Shown: piece after piece, positions 20,587-28,942 of the stretch
How positions within the stretch are numbered: the stretch's first letter is position 1
Layout: the number at the start of each line of letters is the position of its first letter
Source of the DNA: Haemophilus haemolyticus
GTDB lineage: Bacteria > Pseudomonadota > Gammaproteobacteria > Enterobacterales > Pasteurellaceae
Assembly (NCBI RefSeq): GCF_001679045.1
Contig: NZ_LYCK01000015.1
Coordinates: forward strand, 62,001 to 126,000
DNA length: 64,000 nt
Direction: 5' to 3'
The notes under the pieces: generated by a model
What the model was told of the DNA's origin: nothing
Database searches by the model: none
Seen by the model: the letters and a program-made list of their open reading frames with translations, nothing else
Position numbers and translations under genes: made by a program

Positions 20587-21263
20587 TGGCTCGTTCAATT
20601 ATTGCGGTATTGCCAGCAGCTGGTGTGGGCTCTCGAATGCAAGCAGATAAACCGAAACAATATTTAACGCTACTTGGCAAAACACTGCTCGAACACACAC
20701 TTGATGTTATGCTTTCTCATCCTGCCGTATCTAAGATTATTTTGTCGGTGAGCAAAGATGATCCTTATATTGATAAGCTATCACTCGCCCCTAAAATTCA
20801 GTTAGTAGAAGGTGGCGCAACACGAGCTGAATCCGTATTAAATGGTTTAAACGCAATTGAGGAAAAAAATGCGTGGGTGCTTGTTCATGATGCTGCTCGT
20901 CCTTTTTTACAACACACCGACATTGATAAATTGCTAGCCATTGAAGATGAACATGGTGCTATTTTGGCAATTCCAGCGACGGATACGATTAAACGGGCGG
21001 ATAATCGGCAATGCATTGTGAAAACAGAAGATCGTCGTCAACTTTGGCAAGCGATGACACCACAGTTTTTCCCAGTAGATATATTAAGAAATGCGCTTTC
21101 CACAGGGATTCAACAAGGTGCGAATATAACGGATGAGGCATCGGCAATGGAACTCGCAGGATTTCGACCGCACTTGGTGGCTGGGCGTAGCGATAATTTA
21201 AAAGTGACTCGTCCAGAAGATTTAGCTTTAGCAGAATTTTATTTAACAAGGAATAAATTATGA
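20586..21263 (+). CDS. ispD: 2-C-methyl-D-erythritol 4-phosphate cytidylyltransferase
   Basis: Third step of the MEP isoprenoid pathway: transfers CMP to methylerythritol phosphate. The 225-residue protein has the nucleotide-binding start [21 protein letters not shown] with catalytic Arg and Lys, then [11 protein letters not shown] and the C-terminal [19 protein letters not shown]. It overlaps ftsB by one base and ispF by four (ATGA), so the three are translationally coupled. One uptake signal lies near the 3' end. Confidence 0.97.
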   Translation: MARSIIAVLPAAGVGSRMQADKPKQYLTLLGKTLLEHTLDVMLSHPAVSKIILSVSKDDPYIDKLSLAPKIQLVEGGATRAESVLNGLNAIEEKNAWVLVHDAARPFLQHTDIDKLLAIEDEHGAILAIPATDTIKRADNRQCIVKTEDRRQLWQAMTPQFFPVDILRNALSTGIQQGANITDEASAMELAGFRPHLVAGRSDNLKVTRPEDLALAEFYLTRNKL

Positions 21264-21736
21264 TCAGAATTGGACACGGTTTTGATGTTCATGCGTTTGG
21301 TGAAAATCGCCCATTAATTATTGGTGGCGTAGACGTGCCTTATCATACCGGGTTTATTGCGCACTCTGATGGTGATGTGGCATTACATGCCTTAACCGAT
21401 GCAATCTTGGGCGCCGCGGCTCTAGGTGATATTGGAAAGCTTTTCCCTGATACCGATATGCAATATAAAAATGCTGATAGTCGTGGGCTATTGCGTGAAG
21501 CATTTCGTCAAGTGCAAGAAAAGGGATATAAAATTGGTAATGTCGATGTCACTATCATTGCACAAGCACCTAAAATGCGTCCACATATTGATGCCATGCG
21601 TGCCAAAATAGCTGAAGACCTACAATGCGATATTGAGCAAGTCAATGTGAAAGCAACGACTACTGAAAAACTAGGCTTTACAGGAAGACAAGAAGGAATT
21701 GCTTGTGAAGCCGTTGCCCTTTTAATCCGACAATAA
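21260..21736 (+). CDS. ispF: 2-C-methyl-D-erythritol 2,4-cyclodiphosphate synthase
   Basis: Fifth step of the MEP pathway, closing the cyclodiphosphate with release of CMP. The 158-residue trimeric enzyme shows the zinc site GHGFDVHAF (Asp8, His10) and His in [14 protein letters not shown], the loop [10 protein letters not shown] and the CMP-binding [25 protein letters not shown]. It is the last gene of the ftsB-ispD-ispF operon and is followed by an imperfect uptake-signal hairpin. Confidence 0.98.
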   Translation: MIRIGHGFDVHAFGENRPLIIGGVDVPYHTGFIAHSDGDVALHALTDAILGAAALGDIGKLFPDTDMQYKNADSRGLLREAFRQVQEKGYKIGNVDVTIIAQAPKMRPHIDAMRAKIAEDLQCDIEQVNVKATTTEKLGFTGRQEGIACEAVALLIRQ

Positions 21737-21745
21737 TTGTTTATT

Positions 21746-21791
21746 CTTAAAAGTGCGGTGAAATTTTTAAAAGAATTTCACTGCATTTTTA
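21746..21791 (+). terminator. Imperfect uptake-signal terminator after ispF
   Basis: The exact uptake signal at 21751-21759 starts AAAAGTGCGGTGAAATT. The partner arm is AATTTCACTGCATTTTT with one base changed, followed by ATTTTTG. It lies 14 bp after the ispF stop. Confidence 0.7.
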
Positions 21792-21795
21792 TTTT

Positions 21796-21811
21796 TGTGA
21801 TCTAGATCACA
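21796..21811. promoter_or_regulatory. Perfect CRP-binding palindrome
   Basis: TGTGATCTAGATCACA matches the CRP consensus TGTGA-N6-TCACA with no mismatch and is fully palindromic. It lies directly after the ispF terminator and about 70 bp upstream of a small ORF at 21881. No recognised gene follows on the plus strand for 1.8 kb, so its target is not obvious. Confidence 0.75.
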
Positions 21812-21880
21812 GTTTTAACCTATGAAAAGGCATACCATATTCTTGTACAGTGAGTTTGTAGCTGATAACACAGACTATAA

Positions 21881-21997
21881 ATGAAAAGATTTAGGCGCAA
21901 GAATGGATGTTTGTGCCATTTGGCATTGCGCTGTGCACTTTGCCTATTGGGTTTGGCGGGCTGTTGTCTGACATTCCCGATTGTCCCTAATCAGTGA
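21881..21997 (+). CDS. Possible 38-residue lipoprotein-like ORF
   Basis: ATG 21881 opens a 38-codon frame ending at TGA 21995. The product starts MKRFRRKNG (strongly basic), then a hydrophobic stretch LALRCALCLLGLAGC that ends in a textbook lipobox (LAGC, Cys28), then only ten more residues. It looks like a mini-lipoprotein of the lysis-protein or entericidin kind, or a chance or decayed frame. No good ribosome binding site is seen. I do not recognise it. Confidence 0.3.
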   Translation: MKRFRRKNGCLCHLALRCALCLLGLAGCCLTFPIVPNQ

Positions 21998-21999
21998 TA

Positions 22000-22125
22000 A
22001 TGGCAGTGGGTGATAATTCACCTTTGTTATTAAAGTGGCCATTGGTGAGAGGAAACGTCCATTTATGGACGAGGGAGCAATGGAGGGCTTCAGTTCGCCT
22101 TTTTGCTCACCAACCTTGTTGTTAG
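22000..22125 (+). CDS. Possible 41-residue ORF of unknown function
   Basis: ATG 22000 begins three bases after the previous small frame and encodes 41 residues, including PLLLKWPLVRGNVHLWTREQ, ending at TAG 22123. Its DNA also has strong base pairing (see the structured segment at 22042-22113), so it may be non-coding RNA sequence rather than a gene. It could equally be the remains of a larger element. Unrecognised. Confidence 0.2.
   Translation: MAVGDNSPLLLKWPLVRGNVHLWTREQWRASVRLFAHQPCC
22042..22113 (+). ncRNA. Candidate structured RNA in the ispF-dtd gap
   Basis: TTGGTGAG (22042-22049) pairs perfectly with CTCACCAA (22106-22113). Inside it a perfect hairpin CGTCCAT-TT-ATGGACG (22056-22071) is followed by a second hairpin built on GAGCAA / TTGCTC with an inner AGGGC / GCCT. 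The second hairpin competes for CTC with the outer stem, so two alternative folds exist. A perfect CRP site lies 230 bp upstream. I do not recognise a known RNA family. Confidence 0.3.
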
Positions 22126-22149
22126 GTACTATGTTGTTAGTTGACGTTG

Positions 22150-22190
22150 ACTAATGGAATATGTACGTTTAACGCAGATATTCCATTAGT
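22150..22190. repeat. 13-bp inverted repeat
   Basis: ACTAATGGAATAT (22150-22162) and ATATTCCATTAGT (22178-22190) are exact inverted copies with a 15-base loop. No T-run follows directly. It could be an RNA hairpin or a protein site. Confidence 0.7.
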
Positions 22191-22257
22191 TAAGCTATTT
22201 AGCGTTCTTAATTTTCTAAAAGTCTTAAGAATCTTATTACTAAATCAACCGTTATAT

Positions 22258-22692
22258 TTATACATTCAACCAAAATGTAACAGGGCCATCGTTTGTTAAG
22301 CTCACTTGCATATCCGCTGCAAATTGCCCAGTTGAAACAGGTAATTTCTCACCGCACTTTTGAATAAAGTATTCATATAATTCATTAGCCAATGCTGGGG
22401 GCGCACCTTTTGAAAAGCTTGGACGCAAACCTTTTTGTGTATCTGCCGCTAATGTAAATTGTGAAACAATAAGTAATTCCCCTTTTGCTTGTTGAACATT
22501 TAAGTTCATTTTGTCATTTTCATCACTGAAAATTCGATAATTAAGCACTTTTTCAGCAAGTTTATCCGCTTTCTCTTGATTATCTGCTTTTTCTACACCA
22601 AGCAAAACCAGTAAACCTTTGCCAATTTTCCCGATTGTTTCACCGTTTACATCAACTTTTGCTTGGGTGACACGCTGGATTAAGGCGATCAT
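22258..22692 (-). CDS. dtd: D-aminoacyl-tRNA deacylase
   Basis: Cleaves D-amino acids and glycine mischarged on tRNA. The 144-residue protein has the SQFTL motif ([13 protein letters not shown], about 79-91) and the cross-subunit Gly-cisPro motif in [11 protein letters not shown] near the C-terminus, both hallmarks of DTD. It overlaps mioC by four bases, so the two are translationally coupled. It contains one uptake signal. Confidence 0.97.
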   Translation of the reverse strand: MIALIQRVTQAKVDVNGETIGKIGKGLLVLLGVEKADNQEKADKLAEKVLNYRIFSDENDKMNLNVQQAKGELLIVSQFTLAADTQKGLRPSFSKGAPPALANELYEYFIQKCGEKLPVSTGQFAADMQVSLTNDGPVTFWLNV

Positions 22693-23129
22693 TTTAATCC
22701 CTCAACAAAATTCGGTAACCATACTTCGGCATAGCCTTCTTGATCATCCACGTTTAGCACGTCAATTTTTAAAGTCTCGCAAATTTTTACCGCACTTTTT
22801 TCTTCAAGCGCTTGTTCCACTTTATCCGCAGCATAGCAAAAAGTATCATAATCAGAATTACCTAATCCAACGACCGCAAAGCGAACATCTGAAAAATCGC
22901 TTTGATTTTTAGCTAATTCATCAAATAGAGGTTTTAAATTATCTGGCAACTCACCTGCACCATGAGTTGAAGTCACAACAAGCCAAATTTTTTCATTTTC
23001 GATGTCGGATAAACTTGGTCCGTGAAAAAGAGCGGCGGAAAAACCTTGAGTTTCTAAAACATCGTTTAAATGTTCGGCAATATATTCTGCACCACCTAAA
23101 GTGCTGCCAGAGAGAATGCAAATGTGCAT
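22689..23129 (-). CDS. mioC: Flavodoxin-like protein MioC
   Basis: A 146-residue FMN-binding flavodoxin-fold protein. The phosphate loop [16 protein letters not shown] (about 6-21) and the FMN-contacting [16 protein letters not shown] and [12 protein letters not shown] are present. In E. coli MioC is linked to biotin synthase activity, and its gene lies by oriC; here it pairs with dtd instead. The short length distinguishes it from true flavodoxins and from sulfite reductase flavoprotein. Confidence 0.9.
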   Translation of the reverse strand: MHICILSGSTLGGAEYIAEHLNDVLETQGFSAALFHGPSLSDIENEKIWLVVTSTHGAGELPDNLKPLFDELAKNQSDFSDVRFAVVGLGNSDYDTFCYAADKVEQALEEKSAVKICETLKIDVLNVDDQEGYAEVWLPNFVEGLK

Positions 23130-23199
23130 TTGATTATCCTGTATTTATTTTTATTCCCTAACATAGGGAAAAGTAAAAAATATTTTTGAAATGATGAAA

Positions 23200-23232
23200 A
23201 TAAAAAGGCTTAGATTTTCTAAGCCTTTTATT
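23200..23232 (-). terminator. Terminator of zapB
   Basis: A perfect 13-bp stem AAAAAGGCTTAGA (23202-23214) / TCTAAGCCTTTTA with a 3-base loop. It lies 4 bases past the zapB stop. Confidence 0.85.
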
Positions 23233-23236
23233 ATGA

Positions 23237-23455
23237 TTAAACGTTATCGAATTTGCCAAGCAATGAACGGATATGTTCTTGCCAGTTGCGGTGTTCGTTT
23301 TTCAGTTGTTCATTTTCAGTTTGTAAACTTTCGATATTTCTGTGAGATTCTGCGTTTTTCTCTTTTAATTCTTCAACTTCTAATTGAAGTAATTGGATAG
23401 TTTCTACCGCCTGTTTAATTTTTTCTTCAAGCTGGTTTAAAATTTCTAAAGACAT
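23237..23455 (-). CDS. zapB: Cell division factor ZapB
   Basis: A 72-residue protein that is coiled coil almost throughout (heptads across LEILNQLEEKIKQAVETIQL and VEELKEKNAESHRNIESLQ). It matches ZapB in size and composition. ZapB assembles at the Z-ring and links ZapA to MatP and the chromosome terminus. It is a single-gene unit with its own terminator, divergent from glpX. Confidence 0.9.
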   Translation of the reverse strand: MSLEILNQLEEKIKQAVETIQLLQLEVEELKEKNAESHRNIESLQTENEQLKNEHRNWQEHIRSLLGKFDNV

Positions 23456-23612
23456 AATGATTTCCTTTTAAATATGGGTAAGTTTGAGAGTATTTTACCC
23501 AGTAAATTTGCCTTTTTAAAGCGTTGTAGAAAAAATTATTATGCAAACGATTACGCAGTGATAAAATAACGTCATTTTGCCATGATCTAGAAAAGTAAGC
23601 AGAAGGAGAATA

Positions 23613-24629
23613 ATGATGAATCGTGCATTGGCTATTGAATTTTCACGAGTGACTGAGGCAGCTGCGTTAGCGGCTCATATGTGGCTGGGTCGAGGGGATA
23701 AAAATGCAGCTGACGATGCAGCAGTGAAAGCCATGCGTTATATGCTGAACTTAATTCATATGGATGCTGAAATCGTGATTGGTGAAGGGGAAATTGATGA
23801 AGCGCCGATGCTTTATATTGGTGAAAAAGTCGGTTCTGGCATGGGAGAATTGGTCTCTATCGCTGTTGATCCTATTGATGGCACGCGTATGACTGCTATG
23901 GGTCAGTCTAATGCTATTTCTGTCTTGGCTGCTGGCGGCAGAAATACCTTTTTAAAAGCACCAGATATGTATATGGAAAAATTGGTGGTTGGTCCCGATG
24001 TTAAAGGCATGATTGATTTAACTTTACCACTAGAACAAAATCTTCGCCGTGTCGCATCTAAGCTAGGAAAATCCCTTTCTGATCTCACCGTAATGGTATT
24101 AGCAAAACCACGCCATGATGCGGTAATTAAACAAATGCATAACTTGGGCGTGAGAGTGATGGCGATCCCTGATGGTGATGTGGCAGGTTCCGTATTGTGC
24201 TGTTTACCTGATGCCGAAGTCGATCTTCTTTACGGAATCGGTGGCGCACCAGAAGGTGTGGCTGCTGCAGCGGCAATTCGTGCATTAGGTGGCGATATGC
24301 AAGCTCGTTTGCTTCCTCGTAACGAAGTAAAAGGTGATACGGAAGAAAATAAAAAAATTGCTGCCGATGAAATTCAGCGTTGTGAAGCATTAGGCGTAAA
24401 AATCAATGAAGTGTTAAAACTTGAAGATCTTGTGCGTGATGACAACCTTGTATTTACCGCAACAGGTATCACAAATGGCGATTTGCTTAAAGGTATCTCT
24501 AGAAAGGGCAATTTAGCCAGCACTGAAACAATTTTAATTCGTGGAAAATCTCGCACAATTCGTAAAATCCAATCCATCCATTATCTAGATCGTAAAGATT
24601 CTGAAATTTATAAGATTTTGAATATTTAG
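23613..24629 (+). CDS. glpX: Fructose-1,6-bisphosphatase class II
   Basis: Dephosphorylates fructose 1,6-bisphosphate in gluconeogenesis. The 338-residue protein has the metal and substrate motifs VIGEGEIDEAPMLYIGEKVG (about 54-73) and AVDPIDGTRMTAMGQ (about 87-101), and the later block YGIGGAPEGVAAAAAIRALGG. Two consecutive ATG codons (23613 and 23616) follow AAGGAGAATA; either may be used. Here it is not in a glp operon: zapB is divergent and ilvC lies beyond a shared terminator. Confidence 0.96.
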   Translation: MMNRALAIEFSRVTEAAALAAHMWLGRGDKNAADDAAVKAMRYMLNLIHMDAEIVIGEGEIDEAPMLYIGEKVGSGMGELVSIAVDPIDGTRMTAMGQSNAISVLAAGGRNTFLKAPDMYMEKLVVGPDVKGMIDLTLPLEQNLRRVASKLGKSLSDLTVMVLAKPRHDAVIKQMHNLGVRVMAIPDGDVAGSVLCCLPDAEVDLLYGIGGAPEGVAAAAAIRALGGDMQARLLPRNEVKGDTEENKKIAADEIQRCEALGVKINEVLKLEDLVRDDNLVFTATGITNGDLLKGISRKGNLASTETILIRGKSRTIRKIQSIHYLDRKDSEIYKILNI

Positions 24630-24689
24630 TTGGAACAAACAAAAATACGGAAAAATTTTACCGCACTTTTGGTTTAAAAATTGATTAAA

Positions 24690-24730
24690 AATAAAAAAAC
24701 CGACTTTGCATTCACAAAGTCGGTTTTTAA
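24690..24730. terminator. Bidirectional terminator between glpX and ilvC
   Basis: A 14-bp perfect stem AAAAACCGACTTTG (24695-24708) / CAAAGTCGGTTTTT (24715-24728) lies between convergent genes. An uptake signal (24660-24668) lies just before it. Confidence 0.88.
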
Positions 24731-24747
24731 TTTTGCTTAATTCAGTA

Positions 24748-26226
24748 TTAACCCGCAACTGCGATACGTTTCATATCCGTCATATAGCCACGTAATTCTT
24801 GACCGATTAATTCAACAGGGTGGTTACGAATTGCATCGTTTACATCGCGCAAGGTGATGTTATCGATTTCCACTGCTGGAGTTGGCTCGCCCAAGTCACC
24901 TTTTTGAAGGTTAGGGATAATTTCTTTTGCAAGAATTGGGGTCGCTACGTTAGAGAATAAGTAGTTACCATATTCTGCAGTATCAGAAATTACCACGTTC
25001 ATTTCGTATAAGCGTTTACGTGCGATGGTGTTCGCAATTAATGGTAATTCGTGAAGTGATTCGTAGTAAGCTGATTCTTCATAAATACCGCTTGAAACCA
25101 TTGCTTCAAAAGCTAATTCTACGCCAGCTTTCACCATTGCGATCATTAATACGCCGTTATCAAAGTATTCTTGTTCGCTAATTTTGCCATCATATTTTGG
25201 TGCATTTTCAAAGGCGGTTTTACCTGTTGCTTCACGCCATGCGAATAAGTCTTTATCACCATTTGCCCAGTCAGCCATCATTGTTGCAGAGAAGTGACCG
25301 CTGATGATGTCATCCATGTGTTTGTAATATAAGAAACCAAGGCTTTCTTTGATTTGTTCAGCTAGTTCAAATGCACGTAATTTTGCACTGTTTGATAGGC
25401 GATCCATCATTAATGTGATACCACCTTGTTTTAATGCTTCGGTAATCGTTTCCCAACCGTATTGGATTAATTTACCTGCGTATGCTGGATCTTTACCATC
25501 TGCCACTAATTTGTCATAACACACGATAGAACCTGCTTGTAACATACCGCAAAGGATAGTTTGCTCACCCATTAAGTCAGATTTTACTTCTGCAACGAAT
25601 GAAGACTCTAAAACACCCGCTTTATGACCGCCTGTTGCAGCAGCCCATGCTTTTGCAATCGCCATGCCTTCGCCTTTCGGGTCATTTTCAGGGTGAACCG
25701 CGATTAATGTTGGCACACCGAAACCACGTTTGTATTCTTCACGTACTTCAGTACCAGGACATTTTGGCGCAACCATCACAACCGTAATGTCTTTACGAAT
25801 TTCTTCGCCAACTTCAACAATGTTGAAACCGTGTGAATAACCAAATGCAGAGTCTTTTTTCATTAAAGGCATCACATCAGCAACGACTTTAGAGTGTTGT
25901 TTGTCTGGTGTTAAGTTTACGACTAAATCTGCAGTTGGAATTAATTCTTCATAAGTACCTACTTTAAAACCATTTTCAGTTGCGCGTTGGAATGATGCAC
26001 GTTTTTCTGCAATCGCTTCAGGGCGCAAGGCATAGCTAATATCTAAGCCAGAATCACGCATATTCAAACCTTGGTTTAAACCTTGTGCACCACAGCCCAC
26101 GATAACGATTTTTTTGCCTTTTAAGAAGTTTGCTTCATCTGCAAATTCCTCGCGATCCATAAAACGACAACGACCTAATTGGTCTAATTTTTGACGTAAA
26201 TTTAATGTGTTGAAATAGTTAGCCAT
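24748..26226 (-). CDS. ilvC: Ketol-acid reductoisomerase (class II)
   Basis: Second common step of valine and isoleucine synthesis, NADPH-dependent. The 492-residue length marks the long class II form with duplicated C-terminal domains. The Rossmann motif is [20 protein letters not shown] (about 37-56). Later come [31 protein letters not shown], and the metal-binding [10 protein letters not shown] and [24 protein letters not shown] ribosome binding site precedes ATG 26226. It is transcribed divergently from ilvY, its expected LysR-type activator, with an apparent operator at 26349-26363. Confidence 0.98.
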   Translation of the reverse strand: MANYFNTLNLRQKLDQLGRCRFMDREEFADEANFLKGKKIVIVGCGAQGLNQGLNMRDSGLDISYALRPEAIAEKRASFQRATENGFKVGTYEELIPTADLVVNLTPDKQHSKVVADVMPLMKKDSAFGYSHGFNIVEVGEEIRKDITVVMVAPKCPGTEVREEYKRGFGVPTLIAVHPENDPKGEGMAIAKAWAAATGGHKAGVLESSFVAEVKSDLMGEQTILCGMLQAGSIVCYDKLVADGKDPAYAGKLIQYGWETITEALKQGGITLMMDRLSNSAKLRAFELAEQIKESLGFLYYKHMDDIISGHFSATMMADWANGDKDLFAWREATGKTAFENAPKYDGKISEQEYFDNGVLMIAMVKAGVELAFEAMVSSGIYEESAYYESLHELPLIANTIARKRLYEMNVVISDTAEYGNYLFSNVATPILAKEIIPNLQKGDLGEPTPAVEIDNITLRDVNDAIRNHPVELIGQELRGYMTDMKRIAVAG

Positions 26227-26298
26227 TTTGTTGTCCTTAATTGTGTAAGGTGAATAATTGTATGATGTTGTGTTTGCATATTTTTTTGTTGTGGTTTG

Positions 26299-26326
26299 AT
26301 TATAGGATTTTTTGTTATTGCGTAAA
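26299..26326 (-). promoter_or_regulatory. ilvC promoter
   Basis: On the minus strand TTTACG (26326-26321) is followed by 16 bases and a perfect TATAAT (26304-26299), about 72 bp upstream of the ilvC start codon. Confidence 0.65.
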
Positions 26327-26348
26327 GTGATATTATGGGAATGTAATG

Positions 26349-26363
26349 TTGCGATTTGTGCAA
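26349..26363. promoter_or_regulatory. Candidate IlvY operator
   Basis: TTGC-N7-GCAA is a perfect palindrome with the T-N11-A form typical of LysR-type regulators. Its centre is about 64 bp upstream of the likely ilvC transcription start, where these activators normally bind. Confidence 0.55.
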
Positions 26364-26386
26364 TAATTGGAGCTTTTATTAATGAG

Positions 26387-26738
26387 TTTCTTCGTTTTTT
26401 GTACTGCCAAATCTCCCCTACCCCTCTTTGCTAAAGAGGGGATTGTTCTTTACAGAACACAAAGATCAGCGTTTTATCTTTACAGTAATTAACATTAAAT
26501 ATGCTAATGACGGTGATAAATAATATAACGGAATCAGTTATCATCAATTGACTAAAGTTCCCTTTAGATTAAAAACTTGATTCTTTGTTTGATTTTTACG
26601 GTAATCCAAATGAAATATGTAGATAAGTAATTATGATATAAAAATATAAATGAGCCAGTTTCTAGTAATTGATTAAATAATTCCCCTCTTTAGCAAAGAG
26701 GGGTAGGGGAGATTTGGCAGTACAAAAAAACGAAGAAA
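26387..26738. mobile_element. MITE-like inverted-repeat element between ilvC and ilvY
   Basis: Left arm 26387-26442 (56 bp) and right arm 26682-26738 (57 bp) are inverted copies that differ only by one T in a T-run. The core of each arm is CCCCTCTTTGCTAAAGAGGGG, itself a perfect 9-bp hairpin. The 239 bp between the arms are A+T-rich and carry no convincing ORF. No transposase is present. The shape is that of a non-autonomous element or of a folded repeat unit; no other copy occurs in this window. Confidence 0.65.
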
Positions 26739-26765
26739 TTAATTTTTACTATAGATAAAAAAGTT

Positions 26766-27644
26766 ATGGAATTTACCGACCTACAAATATTCATCCACCT
26801 TAGTGACACAAAAAACTTCGCCAAAACCGCCACCCAAAACCACATGTCCCCCTCTACGCTTTCCCGTCAAATTCAACGGTTGGAAGACGAGTTAGGGAAG
26901 ACACTTTTTATCCGTGACAATCGTCAAGTCAAACTTACTGAATATGGTGAGAAATTTTTGCAATTTGCTAAAACAGAATGGCAAAGCTGGCAACAATTTA
27001 AACAACAGCTCAAGGATGAATCAGATGAACTTTGCGGTGAAATTAAACTTTTTTGCTCTGTAACCGCATCTTATAGTCATCTTCCGCAGGTACTCAAACA
27101 ATTTCGCCAGCGTTATCCTAAAGTGGAAATTCAGCTGACGACGGGTGATCCGGCGCTTGCATTAGAGTTAATTCAAACGCAACAAGTCGACCTCGCTATT
27201 GCGGGTAAGCCGAATAATCTGCCATCCAGTGTGGCATTCCATAAAATTGATGATATCAGTTTGTCTTTAATTGCTCCGCGCGTGGCTTGTTTGGCGACAC
27301 AATTACTGCAAGAAAAACCCATTAATTGGCAGCAAATGCCTTTTATTTTCCCTGTTGAAGGGCATGCTCGGCAACGGATTGAACAATGGCTACGGGAGAA
27401 ACATATTAAACATCCGAAAATTTATGCTACCGTTGCGGGGCATGAAGGGATTGTTCCCATGGTGGGATTGGGGTTCGGATTAGCGATGTTGCCTGATGCG
27501 GTGATTGACAATAGCCCAATGAATAATCAAATTTCCAGACTTAATCTCGATAAGCCTATTGAACCTTTTGAATTGGTTATTTGTACCCAAAAAAGGAATC
27601 TCGAACAGCCCTTAATCCGTGCATTTTGGGCGATGTTAGAATAG
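26766..27644 (+). CDS. ilvY: LysR-type regulator IlvY
   Basis: Activates ilvC in response to its substrates acetolactate and acetohydroxybutyrate. The 292-residue protein has the N-terminal winged helix-turn-helix (FAKTATQNHMSPSTLSRQIQRLEDELG, about 18-44) and a C-terminal substrate-binding domain (about 90-290). The divergent position beside ilvC supports IlvY over other LysR members. rarD follows 31 bp later and glpE directly after that, so all three may share a transcript. The inverted-repeat element ends 27 bp before the start codon. Confidence 0.9.
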   Translation: MEFTDLQIFIHLSDTKNFAKTATQNHMSPSTLSRQIQRLEDELGKTLFIRDNRQVKLTEYGEKFLQFAKTEWQSWQQFKQQLKDESDELCGEIKLFCSVTASYSHLPQVLKQFRQRYPKVEIQLTTGDPALALELIQTQQVDLAIAGKPNNLPSSVAFHKIDDISLSLIAPRVACLATQLLQEKPINWQQMPFIFPVEGHARQRIEQWLREKHIKHPKIYATVAGHEGIVPMVGLGFGLAMLPDAVIDNSPMNNQISRLNLDKPIEPFELVICTQKRNLEQPLIRAFWAMLE

Positions 27645-27675
27645 AATGATTAGCTGTTTAGAATAAGGATTTCTT

Positions 27676-28554
27676 ATGTTTAAAGGTGTTCTCGTTTCAT
27701 TACTTGCCTCATTTCTATTTGGTTATATGTATTATTTTTCTACGTTGTTGAAACCTTTGAGTGGCACGGATATTTTCGGTTATCGGATGATTTTTACGTT
27801 TCCCTTTGTTGTCCTTTCCGTGTTTATGTTTAAGCAGAAAAATGCGTTGATTCATCGCTTAAAACTCATCAAAAAACAACCGCACTTGGCATTGCCCTAT
27901 CTTTTTTGCGGCTTATTGATGGGTTTTCAAATGTGGCTTTTTCTTTGGGCGCCGAATAATGGCAGTTCGTTGAGCGTGTCTTTTGGTTATTTGCTTTTGC
28001 CAATTGTGATGGTGGCAGCTGGTCACTTAATTTTTAAAGAACGCATTTCAACGTTCAAATTTATTGCAGTCGTGATTGCCGCATTGGGTGTGATTTCTAA
28101 TATCGTGCTAAAAGGTGGGCTTTCTTGGGAAGCTATTGTGATTTGTGTCGGTTATACCACCTATTTTTCCGTTCGAAAAGCATTAAAAAATAGTGATCTC
28201 GCCTCTTTTTGTTTAGAGATGTTGAGTCTAATCCCAATTAGCATTTATTTTGCGTTACAAACAGATTTCGCTGTGGTCGAACAAAGTAATCCTAATATTT
28301 GGGGGCTGCTTGTGTTGCTTGGATTAATTAGTGGCACGGCATTGATAGCTTATGTGATTGCCAGCAACATGTTACCAATGAATTTACTTGGACTACTTGG
28401 CTATGTGGAAACCATTATGATGATTTTCGTATCGTTTTTTATCGGTGAACAAATTGACGCCGAAAGTTACCCGCTTTTTATTTGTTTAGTGCTCGCTATG
28501 ATTCTTGTTGTGATTGATGGTGTGTACAAACAGCACGCAAAAGGAAGTTTATAA
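27676..28554 (+). CDS. rarD: EamA/RarD-family transporter
   Basis: A 292-residue inner-membrane protein with about ten hydrophobic helices, in the drug/metabolite transporter superfamily. The RarD-like start (VLVSLLASFLFGYMYYFSTLLKPLSGTDIFGYRM) is typical of the chloramphenicol-sensitivity branch. The substrate is unknown. It lies between ilvY and glpE with a 31-bp gap upstream and none downstream. One uptake signal lies within it. Confidence 0.8.
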   Translation: MFKGVLVSLLASFLFGYMYYFSTLLKPLSGTDIFGYRMIFTFPFVVLSVFMFKQKNALIHRLKLIKKQPHLALPYLFCGLLMGFQMWLFLWAPNNGSSLSVSFGYLLLPIVMVAAGHLIFKERISTFKFIAVVIAALGVISNIVLKGGLSWEAIVICVGYTTYFSVRKALKNSDLASFCLEMLSLIPISIYFALQTDFAVVEQSNPNIWGLLVLLGLISGTALIAYVIASNMLPMNLLGLLGYVETIMMIFVSFFIGEQIDAESYPLFICLVLAMILVVIDGVYKQHAKGSL

Positions 28555-28872
28555 ATGTCATTTAAAGAAATTACGCCACAACAAGCGTGGGAAATGGTTC
28601 AGCAAGGGGCGGTGTTAGCCGATATTCGCGATGATGTCCGCTTTACCAATTCACATCCTAAAGGTGCTTTTCATTTAACGAATCAAAGTTTTTTGCAATT
28701 TGAAGAGTTAGTAGATTTTGATTCCCCTATCATTGTGAGTTGCTATCATGGCGTGAGCAGTAAAAATGTAGCGACCTTTCTAGTGGAGCAAGGCTATGAA
28801 AATGTGTTTAGTATTATTGGTGGATTTGATGGCTGGTGTCGAGCAGAATTACCAATTGATACGGCTTATTAA
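28555..28872 (+). CDS. glpE: Thiosulfate sulfurtransferase GlpE
   Basis: Single-domain rhodanese of 105 residues that transfers sulfur from thiosulfate to cyanide or thioredoxin. The active-site loop is SCYHGVSS with the catalytic Cys near residue 63, and the family start [22 protein letters not shown] is clear. Its ATG directly abuts the stop of rarD, so it is translated from the same message. It is not next to other glp genes here. Confidence 0.93.
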   Translation: MSFKEITPQQAWEMVQQGAVLADIRDDVRFTNSHPKGAFHLTNQSFLQFEELVDFDSPIIVSCYHGVSSKNVATFLVEQGYENVFSIIGGFDGWCRAELPIDTAY

Positions 28873-28897
28873 GGTGTTTTAAATAAAGTTGATTTGA

Positions 28898-28936
28898 TAA
28901 AAAAAGTGCGGTGAAATTTCACCGCACTTGTTGTTT
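28898..28936. terminator. Bidirectional uptake-signal terminator (glpE / autotransporter)
   Basis: Exact uptake signals at 28904-28912 (plus) and 28921-28929 (minus) form a perfect hairpin with flanking A and T tracts between convergent genes. Confidence 0.88.
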
Positions 28937-28942
28937 CTTAGC

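Noticed and set aside
28555-28872. glpE as part of a glycerol-3-phosphate operon
   Set aside because: Its only tight neighbours are rarD and ilvY; no other glp gene is adjacent.
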